Assembly: GCA_030045175.1 (NCBI GenBank)
Contig: JASIBM010000584.1
Coordinates: 1 to 11,264, forward strand
Direction of reading: 5' to 3'
Length of the DNA stretch: 11,264 nucleotides
From: Streptosporangiaceae bacterium
GTDB taxonomy: Bacteria > Actinomycetota > Actinomycetes > Streptosporangiales > Streptosporangiaceae
Each line of letters begins with the position of its first letter. Positions within the stretch are counted from its first letter, which is position 1. Both the position numbers and the translations under genes were made by a program. Shown here in pieces: positions 5,910 to 11,264 of this stretch. A model generated the notes under the pieces. That model saw only the letters and a program-made list of their open reading frames with translations, was not told the DNA's origin and searched no databases.

Positions 5910-6740
5910 GTGGAGCGCGGCCTGCAGGTTTACTTGCTCGGGCCCATATCTGTCACCTGGGCCGATCAGGAAATCATGCTCCGTGGACAGCTTCAGCGGA
6001 CGCTGATGGCCGCGCTCGCGAGTGAAGCGGGGAGAGTCATTCCAGCAGACCGGCTGATCGAGATGCTGTGGGCTCAGCAGCCTCCGCGCTCGGCCAAGAT
6101 GAAGTTGCAAGGGCTCGTCTCTGCCCTGCGGAAGGCAATCGGGGACTATGCGAATGGCCTGGCCGGGACGCGCTGGCCGCTGGTCACCCGTGAGCCTGGC
6201 TACCTGCTGAGCCTGGACGGGGTACGGGTGGACCTGCGGGACTACCGGGAATTGCTCAAGCGCGCCGACGGGGAGCTGCAGGCGGGTTTCGTCGACTCCG
6301 CGTCTATCTGCCTCGGGGAGGCACTCGCCTCGTGGCGTGGCCCGGCCCTGGCCGATGTCCGCTCGCCCGTCCTTGGCGGGCTGGCCGCTGCTCTCGAGCA
6401 GGGGCGCCTGCTGACCATCGAGCGCAAGGCCGCCTGCGACCTGCGTCTTGGCCGTTACGATGCCGTGGCGGAGCTGCTGATGCAGGTAGTCGCCGTTCAC
6501 CCGCTTCGGGAGGGCGCCCGCGCCGCGCTCATGCTGGCGTTCTACCAGCTGGGCTGCCGGGCCGAGGCGCTGGAGCTGTACCGGCAGGGCCGGAAGCTTC
6601 TGCAAGATCAGATAGGCATCGAGCCTGGCCGGCTGCTGCGGCAACTCCACCAGCTCATGCTGGCTGACTCACCGCAACTCACCACCCTTGGCATCCTCGG
6701 CCTGCTCGGACAGGAACTGATGCAGGTAGAACATGCCTGA
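5910..6740 (+). CDS. SARP family transcriptional activator, small form
   Basis: A 276-residue regulator with the two domains of small SARPs: an OmpR/PhoB-type winged helix (about residues 5-95, starting GLQVYLLGPISV and including RLIEMLWAQQPPRSA and a LVTREPGYLL wing) and a bacterial transcriptional activation domain of TPR-like helices (about 100-250, with VDLRDYRELLKRA, HPLREGARAALMLAFYQLGCRAEALELYRQ). It has no NB-ARC ATPase or TPR extension, unlike AfsR. SARPs activate biosynthetic clusters by binding 11-bp-spaced heptamers near -35; such an array is present at 4264-4303. I prefer GTG at 5910, with GGAG seven bases upstream and the usual SARP N-terminus, over ATG at 5892, which has no ribosome binding site and adds six residues. 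It follows the sulfotransferase gene in the same direction with its own likely promoter. A role as the cluster-specific activator is inferred. Confidence 0.88.
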   Translation: MERGLQVYLLGPISVTWADQEIMLRGQLQRTLMAALASEAGRVIPADRLIEMLWAQQPPRSAKMKLQGLVSALRKAIGDYANGLAGTRWPLVTREPGYLLSLDGVRVDLRDYRELLKRADGELQAGFVDSASICLGEALASWRGPALADVRSPVLGGLAAALEQGRLLTIERKAACDLRLGRYDAVAELLMQVVAVHPLREGARAALMLAFYQLGCRAEALELYRQGRKLLQDQIGIEPGRLLRQLHQLMLADSPQLTTLGILGLLGQELMQVEHA

Positions 6741-6751
6741 GGAAACATCAG

Positions 6752-6967
6752 CTACCTTCTCGCGGCCGGCTCGGGTCGCTCCTGCTGGCCGCGCTCAAGA
6801 TATGCCTCCGCTTGGTGGTACATCCGCCTGGCCGGCGTCGCCACCGCAGCGTCGCCTGCCGTGCCGCACTCGGAAGGACAGCGTGGCCGGAGCGTGAGGA
6901 GGTGTGACCAGCCGTCTGCGCCATGCCATAGCTGATGTCCGCAATTGGTGCATGTTTCCCGAGCCAT
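6752..6967 (-). CDS. Small CxxC (zinc-ribbon-like) protein
   Basis: A 71-residue protein starting MARETCTNCGHQLWH, continuing with GADGWSHLL and two more cysteines in RCPSECG. The C-x2-C, His and later Cys pair resemble a single small zinc-binding knuckle; short proteins with a CxxCG...W.H...C layout are common in actinobacteria and mostly of unknown function. The tail (about residues 48-71) is charged and probably helical. The ATG at 6967 follows GGAGAGAGG, a good ribosome binding site; the frame extends 34 codons upstream without one. It converges on the SARP gene, leaving 11 bases between the two stops. I cannot assign a function; metal binding is inferred. Confidence 0.6.
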   Translation of the reverse strand: MARETCTNCGHQLWHGADGWSHLLTLRPRCPSECGTAGDAAVATPARRMYHQAEAYLERGQQERPEPAARR

Positions 6968-7000
6968 GCCTCTCTCCGTCTGCTCTTGGCAAGGCCGCGC

Positions 7001-7031
7001 GGCAGTGACGCCGGGGGATCTCGTCACTGCC
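7001..7031. repeat. Perfect 10-bp inverted repeat in an intergenic region
   Basis: GGCAGTGACG (7001-7010) and CGTCACTGCC (7022-7031) are exact reverse complements separated by 11 bases. The site lies in the 225-bp space between the divergent small CxxC protein gene and the receiver gene, about 34 bases upstream of the former start. The centre-to-centre distance of about 21 bp, two helical turns, suits a dimeric DNA-binding protein, but an RNA hairpin is also possible. The rest of this intergenic space shows no clear promoter to me. Confidence 0.5.
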
Positions 7032-7192
7032 ACGCGGGGGCGGGTGGCGCCCGTTCCTTCGCTATCCATGCTTGCGCGTCCGCGCCGCGCCGTCTGCGCA
7101 GCTAGCGGCCAACCTCGGTGCAGGCTGGCCGGGTATTCAGCCTTCTAGCTAGCTGCAATGGCAAAGCCTGCCCTGCGATGCAGACTGAAGGC

Positions 7193-7570
7193 ATGGCAGT
7201 GCGTTGCGTGATAGTGGACGACAACCATGCCTTCCTTCGCAGCGCCAGCGAGTTGCTCGAGCGCGAGGGGATCAACGTGGCTGGCGTCGCGTCGGCCGGA
7301 GCGCAGGCAAGCCGGGCCTGCCGCGAGCTGAAGCCGGACGTCGTCCTCGTCGACATCGACCTGGGCAATGAGTCAGGATTCGAGGTCGCACGTCAGCTCG
7401 CCGGCGGGGCTGACGCCGGCCAGCCGCTCGTGATCCTCATCTCCGCTCATGCCGCTGACGACCTGGCGGACCTGATCGCGGACAGTCCGGCGGTCGCGTT
7501 CCTTTCCAAGGCGAGCCTGTCGGGAGCGGCGATCCGCGGCATCCTCGCTGGCCCGGCCAGGCAAGGCTAA
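7193..7570 (+). CDS. Stand-alone CheY-like receiver domain protein
   Basis: A 125-residue single-domain response regulator. It has the acidic pair Asp9-Asp10 (CVIVDDNHAFL), the phosphoacceptor Asp54 in VVLVDIDLGNESG, Ser84 in LILISAHA and Lys106 in AFLSKASLSG, so phosphorylation should work. There is no output domain; the protein ends about 15 residues after the receiver fold. Such proteins act as phosphate relays or sinks, or through protein contacts. The ATG at 7193 with GAAGG before it is chosen; the frame extends 25 codons upstream without a ribosome binding site. The stop shares the four bases CTAA (7567-7570) with the stop of the converging NarL-type regulator. With the kinase gene nearby, it may compete for or accept the same phosphoryl group; this is inference. 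Confidence 0.85.
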   Translation: MAVRCVIVDDNHAFLRSASELLEREGINVAGVASAGAQASRACRELKPDVVLVDIDLGNESGFEVARQLAGGADAGQPLVILISAHAADDLADLIADSPAVAFLSKASLSGAAIRGILAGPARQG

Positions 7571-8241
7571 CGCGAGTCGAGATAAGCGAGCACCGCGAGA
7601 ACTCGGCGATGGTCGTCCTCGGTATCGGGCAATTGCATCCGGGCGAGGATGCTGCGGACATGCTTCTCGACCGTTCCCTCGGTGATCCACAGCCGGTGCG
7701 CGATGCCAGCGTTCGAACGGCCCTCCGCCATGAGCGCGAGCACCTCGTGCTCACGCTTGGTGAGCTCATGCAGGACGTCGCCGCGACGGCGGACCGCGAT
7801 GAGCTCGGCGACCAGCGCCGGGTCCACGACAGAGCCACCGCTCGCGATCCGGCCGACGGTCTCGGCGAACTCGTCCACGTCGGTAACCCGGCTCTTGAGC
7901 AGGTAGCCGACTCGCCGGCCGGTGGCCAGCAACTCCATCGCCTGCTCGACCTCGGCGTGCGCCGACAGGACGAGGATCCCGGTCTCGGGAAACTGCTCGC
8001 GGATCTGCCTGGCCGCGTCAAACCCCTCGGTCAGGTAGCCCGGTGGCATCCGGATGTCAATGATCGCCAGGTCCGGGCGGTGCTCGCGGATCAGGTCCAG
8101 CAGCCCGGGAGCGTCGTGAGCCTGGCCGACGACGTCGAAGCCCGATCGCTGGAGCAGGCTAGCTATCCCTTCGCGTAGCAGCGTGTCATCGTCCGCCAGG
8201 ACTATGCGCTTGCGTATTTCGCCCACTATGTCTCTTGTCAT
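7567..8241 (-). CDS. NarL/LuxR-type response regulator
   Basis: A 224-residue two-domain regulator. The receiver (about residues 11-130) has Asp17-Asp18 (IVLADDD), phosphoacceptor Asp62 (LAIIDIRMPP), Ser93 (LVLSAHAE) and Lys116 (GYLLKSRV). The C-terminal LuxR-type helix-turn-helix (about 155-224) reads LTKREHEVLALMAEGRSN, then IAHRLWITEGTVEKHVRSI. It should bind DNA as a dimer after phosphorylation. It is encoded head to head with the histidine kinase at 8335, with 93 bases between, so the two are the likely cognate pair. The ATG at 8241 is the first Met in front of the receiver but has only a weak ribosome binding site; the GTG five codons later is an alternative. Further upstream the frame enters the kinase gene and is not coding. 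Target genes cannot be read from the window. Confidence 0.9.
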   Translation of the reverse strand: MTRDIVGEIRKRIVLADDDTLLREGIASLLQRSGFDVVGQAHDAPGLLDLIREHRPDLAIIDIRMPPGYLTEGFDAARQIREQFPETGILVLSAHAEVEQAMELLATGRRVGYLLKSRVTDVDEFAETVGRIASGGSVVDPALVAELIAVRRRGDVLHELTKREHEVLALMAEGRSNAGIAHRLWITEGTVEKHVRSILARMQLPDTEDDHRRVLAVLAYLDSR

Positions 8242-8334
8242 CTTGCGACACCATCCAGCGGCATGGGTATCGTTGATCACGTTACTGGCCGGCCGTTCCC
8301 GCTGGTCAGAGGCGTGGCAGGGGGCAGTGGGGCA

Positions 8335-10293
8335 ATGGGGACAATTGGCGCGCCCGATCGGCGCGCGGGCGGCAGCCTTACCAGGCGCACTATCGCGGTG
8401 AGCGTGCTGCTCTCGGTCATCATCGGGTCCGCGTTCTTCCTGCTGGCACTGGCGATCAGCGCCCTGCGGTCGTCGGAGGCCCGCGCGGATCACGCGCTAG
8501 AGGTGCTGGTCGCCACGAACCGCCTGGAGCGGCTGGCCGCCGACATCGAGGCAACCCAGCACGGGTACATCACCACCGGCCAGGGCCGGTTCCTCCAGCC
8601 CTGGCACCAGGCACAGGCTCGCTACCAGCAGCAGGCCGTCGCCCTGGAGCGCCTGGCCAGCGCGGGAGACGAGGGCCAGGGCCGCCGGGCGCGCCAGCTA
8701 GCGAAGGCCGGGCAGGACTACATCGACAAGTACTCGATCCCGCTGGTGACGGCGGCGCGGCGCGACCCGTCCTCCGCGCGGACGGTGGCGCTTTACGAGG
8801 AGGGCAGGCGCAGGCTCAACGCGCAGCAGAACCTGTCCGACCAGCTCATGGTCTCGGAGAAGCGAATATTCGCGGTCGGGCATCAGCGCGCCGTAACCAT
8901 CGCTAGCTGGGCGCTACCCGCGGCGTCGGTCAGCACGGCCGGCTCGATCGTCCTCATCTTGCTCTGCGGCGGCTACCTGGCCCGGTCGGTAATCCGGCCG
9001 GTCCGCCGGGCGTCGGCGATGGCGGGCCAGGTGGCAGGCGGGGACCTGGCCGTGCGGATGCCCGAGACCGCACCGGGCGAGGTCGGCAGCCTGGAACGCT
9101 CTTTCAATAGCATGGCCGGATCACTGACGACCAGCCGCGACGAGCTACGCAGGGTCGCCGAAGGGCAAGCGGCCTTGCGACGGGTCGCGACGCTGGTGGC
9201 CCGCGGGGTTTCCCCGCCCGAGGTGTTCGGCGCGGTCGCGGCCGAGACCGGCCGCGTGCTCGGCCCGGATACCACCGCAGTGGCCCGGTACGAGCCAGAC
9301 GGCACCGCGATGGTTGTCGGCTCCTGGGAAAAGCCCGGCACCCAGGGCCTTGCCATGCCAGTCGGGTCGCGCTGGCCAACACGAGAGGACGGCATCGCCA
9401 GGCGAGTGCAGCGGACCGGCGAGGCGGTCCAGGTGTCCAGCTGCGACAGCGTGGGCGGCGCCACGTCGGCTTGGATCCGAGAGCACGGGATCCGGTTCTC
9501 TGGGGGCAGCCCGATCATCGTTGACGGGCAGGTGTGGGGCGTGATGCTGGCGTTCTCAAGGACGGCCGCCCGGCACCCGGAGGAGGTCGAGGACCGCATG
9601 CTCGCCTTCACCGAGCTGGTGGCCATGGCGGTTGCCAACACCGAGAGCCGGGCTCAGCTCGCGGCCTCCCGCGCGCGGGTCGTCGCGGCGGCGGACGAGA
9701 CCCGCCGCCGCATCGAGCGCGACCTGCACGACGGGACGCAGCAGCGGCTGATCTCGCTCGCGCTTGAGCTACGGGCCGCGCAAGCCCTGGTGCCACCGGA
9801 GCAGAGGAGTCTGGTGGAGCAGTGGTCCCGGACGGCGCAGGGACTGACCGACGTGGTGCAGGAGTTGCGGGAGATCTCCAGGGGCCTGCACCCGGTGATC
9901 CTGGAGAAGGGCGGGCTCCGGCCGGCCCTGCGGGCGCTGGCCCGCCGCGCCGGCCTCCCGGTCGAGGTCGACGTGAAGGTCAGCGGGCGGCTCCCGGAAC
10001 GCGTGGAGGTCGCCGCCTACTACGTGGTGTCGGAGGCGCTGACGAACGCTGCCAAGCACGCTCGTGCGTCCGTTGTCGAGGTCGACGTCGGCGTGGTCTG
10101 CGGCGGCGCGGCCGACGACGTCCTGCGGTTGCTGGTCAGGGACGACGGAGTCGGTGGCGCCGATCCGTCCTTCGGCTCGGGGCTCATCGGCCTGAGCGAC
10201 CGCGTCGAAGCGGTCGGTGGCAAGATCGAGGTCACCAGCCCGCCAGGAGGCGGCACCTCGCTGCTGGCCACGATCCCGCTTTCGGCCGCCTAG
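8335..10293 (+). CDS. CHASE3-HAMP-GAF sensor histidine kinase (NarL-partner type)
   Basis: A 652-residue membrane kinase. A first membrane helix (about residues 20-42) is followed by an extracytoplasmic helical domain of CHASE3 type (about 45-185, with EATQHGYITTGQGRFL), a second helix (about 187-212), HAMP (about 213-265), GAF (about 290-440), and a HisKA_3 dimerisation segment with the phospho-acceptor His465 in RDLHDGTQQRL. The HATPase_c domain has the N box EALTNAAKHA (Asn571), G1 DDGVGG (603-608) and G2 FGSGLIGL (613-620). It should autophosphorylate and pass phosphate to the divergently encoded NarL-type regulator. I chose ATG 8335, preceded by G-rich sequence; ATG 8263 would add 24 residues unlike kinase sequence and leave only 21 bases for two promoters. 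The signal sensed is unknown; the GAF domain may bind a small ligand. Confidence 0.9.
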   Translation: MGTIGAPDRRAGGSLTRRTIAVSVLLSVIIGSAFFLLALAISALRSSEARADHALEVLVATNRLERLAADIEATQHGYITTGQGRFLQPWHQAQARYQQQAVALERLASAGDEGQGRRARQLAKAGQDYIDKYSIPLVTAARRDPSSARTVALYEEGRRRLNAQQNLSDQLMVSEKRIFAVGHQRAVTIASWALPAASVSTAGSIVLILLCGGYLARSVIRPVRRASAMAGQVAGGDLAVRMPETAPGEVGSLERSFNSMAGSLTTSRDELRRVAEGQAALRRVATLVARGVSPPEVFGAVAAETGRVLGPDTTAVARYEPDGTAMVVGSWEKPGTQGLAMPVGSRWPTREDGIARRVQRTGEAVQVSSCDSVGGATSAWIREHGIRFSGGSPIIVDGQVWGVMLAFSRTAARHPEEVEDRMLAFTELVAMAVANTESRAQLAASRARVVAAADETRRRIERDLHDGTQQRLISLALELRAAQALVPPEQRSLVEQWSRTAQGLTDVVQELREISRGLHPVILEKGGLRPALRALARRAGLPVEVDVKVSGRLPERVEVAAYYVVSEALTNAAKHARASVVEVDVGVVCGGAADDVLRLLVRDDGVGGADPSFGSGLIGLSDRVEAVGGKIEVTSPPGGGTSLLATIPLSAA

Positions 10294-10330
10294 CCGGATA
10301 GCCCTGGCGCTGGACGAGGAAGGACTGACG

Positions 10331-11264
10331 ATGCCGACGAAGCTGGTCCGCCGCACGCTCGACCTGGCCGGCCTTGAGGTGCCGCTGATCGAGCTGACCG
10401 GGGCCCGCGACGGGCCTGCGCTGACGGTGATCGCCGGCGTGCACGGCTGCGAGTACGCCCCGATGGCGGCGGTCAGGCAATGGGCGGCCGGCCTGGCCGG
10501 GCGGGAGCTGCGCGGCAGGGTGCGGGCGGTGCCGGTGCTCAACCTGCCGTCGTTTCGCGCCCGCAGCCCGTTCGTGATACCCGAGGACGGCAAGAACCTC
10601 AACCGGTGCTTCCCAGGGGATCCGGCCGGGACGCTCGCCGAGCGGCTGGCGCACGCGGCGTTCACCGAGCTGATCGCCGGGGCCGACGCGGTCATCGACG
10701 CGCACGCGGGTGACCTGCCCGAGGCGCTCGAGCCGTTCGCGCTTTACGACGCGGGCCCTGGCGAGGCCGGGGCGCTGGAGCTCGCCGAGGCCTACGGGCT
10801 CGGCTACGTCATCAGGCAGCAGCCTGGGCCAGACCGCGTGGTGGCAGGGACGACCAGCTCGGCCGCGGCCGAGCTGGGCATTCCCGCGATCATCGCCGAG
10901 GCTGGCGGCTGCGGGATCGTCGACGACGAGGCCGTCCGGCTGCATCTGCGCGGGCTCGACCGGGTGCTCGCCGCGCTCGGCATGGCCGATGGCCCCGCGC
11001 CGGGGCCGACCGGCGATGAGGTGCCGCCGCCGGCCAGGCTGAGCCGGATGCTGTGGCTGCGCTCCGCCGCGGACGGCTGGTGGCAGCCGGCCGTCCGGCC
11101 CGGGGAGATGGTGGCGCAGGAGCAGCTGCTCGGCACGGTGAGCACGATCGGCGGCGCGCGGACGATTCAGTCGGTCACCGCGCCGGCCGGCGGGGTGCTG
11201 ATGTTCATCACCGCTTCGCCGGCCGTCGAGGCCGGCGGGCTGCTGCTCGGGCTCGGCGCCCGCT
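10331..11264 (+). CDS. M14-type succinylglutamate desuccinylase/aspartoacylase family protein, N-terminal part
   Basis: The gene runs off the right edge; 311 codons are visible. The protein has the metal site of the AstE/AspA branch of the M14 zinc carboxypeptidase family: His38 and Glu41 in VIAGVHGCEYAPM, then His125 in AVIDAHAGD, and a candidate catalytic Glu190 in IIAEAGGCG. NLNRCFPGD (near residue 90) is the substrate-binding Asn-Arg motif. Members remove acyl groups from N-acyl amino acids or related amides. A C-terminal beta-rich domain starts near residue 235 (WWQPAVRPGEMVAQ, LLGTV). The ATG at 10331 has AGGAAGGA six bases upstream. It lies 37 bases after the kinase gene in the same direction and could be co-transcribed, although no functional link is evident. 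The exact substrate is unknown. Confidence 0.87.
   Translation, partial: MPTKLVRRTLDLAGLEVPLIELTGARDGPALTVIAGVHGCEYAPMAAVRQWAAGLAGRELRGRVRAVPVLNLPSFRARSPFVIPEDGKNLNRCFPGDPAGTLAERLAHAAFTELIAGADAVIDAHAGDLPEALEPFALYDAGPGEAGALELAEAYGLGYVIRQQPGPDRVVAGTTSSAAAELGIPAIIAEAGGCGIVDDEAVRLHLRGLDRVLAALGMADGPAPGPTGDEVPPPARLSRMLWLRSAADGWWQPAVRPGEMVAQEQLLGTVSTIGGARTIQSVTAPAGGVLMFITASPAVEAGGLLLGLGAR

Noticed and set aside
8263..8334. ATG at 8263 as the histidine kinase start
   Set aside because: It would add 24 residues unlike the family and leave only 21 bases between divergent genes; ATG at 8335 gives a normal N-terminus and promoter space.
9769..10945. Two long minus-strand frames of 308 and 237 residues
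   Set aside because: Antisense to the histidine kinase and the M14-type gene; no recognisable domain, composition of a shadow frame.

Overview
The window is GC-rich throughout, with strongly G/C-biased third codon positions, tightly packed operons and good Shine-Dalgarno sites. Gene content (a SARP regulator, NarL-type two-component genes with a HisKA_3-type kinase, a CHASE3-HAMP-GAF kinase layout) points to an actinomycete; I cannot place it more precisely. Two regions can be separated.

Left part (about 1-6740): an accessory locus that looks like a gene cluster for a disulfide-rich secreted peptide. Reading leftward from 4177, a 61-residue peptide gene with a near-perfect ribosome binding site encodes an amphipathic leader ending in Ala-Thr-Ala-Ala-Ala and a 37-residue core with six cysteines. 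After a strong hairpin follow, in one overlapping operon, a membrane-anchored TlpA/MauD-like thioredoxin, an ABC exporter (membrane plus ATPase, without a peptidase domain), an S26 signal-peptidase-like protease, and a MauE/DoxX-like membrane redox protein. A short C-terminal remnant of a second ABC ATPase lies directly behind the operon, then the start of a quinone oxidoreductase gene. Diverging from the peptide gene is a PAPS-dependent sulfotransferase with an extra C-terminal domain, followed by a small SARP activator. Between the divergent genes are four 7-bp repeats at exact 11-bp spacing, the layout of SARP operators. My model is: the SARP switches on both sides; the peptide is made, possibly tyrosine-sulfated, exported by the ABC protein, trimmed by the S26 protease after the Ala-rich site, and oxidised by the TlpA/MauE pair. 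The gene identities are well supported; the pathway is inference.

Right part (about 6750-11264): a small CxxC protein gene pointing left, a stand-alone CheY-like receiver, a NarL/LuxR response regulator converging on it so that their stop codons share four bases, a divergent CHASE3-HAMP-GAF histidine kinase, and the start of an M14-type desuccinylase/aspartoacylase-like metalloenzyme running off the window. These look like ordinary signalling and metabolic genes without an obvious link to the peptide cluster.

No tRNA, rRNA, CRISPR array or transposase gene was seen, and no gene-free stretch exceeds 300 bases.
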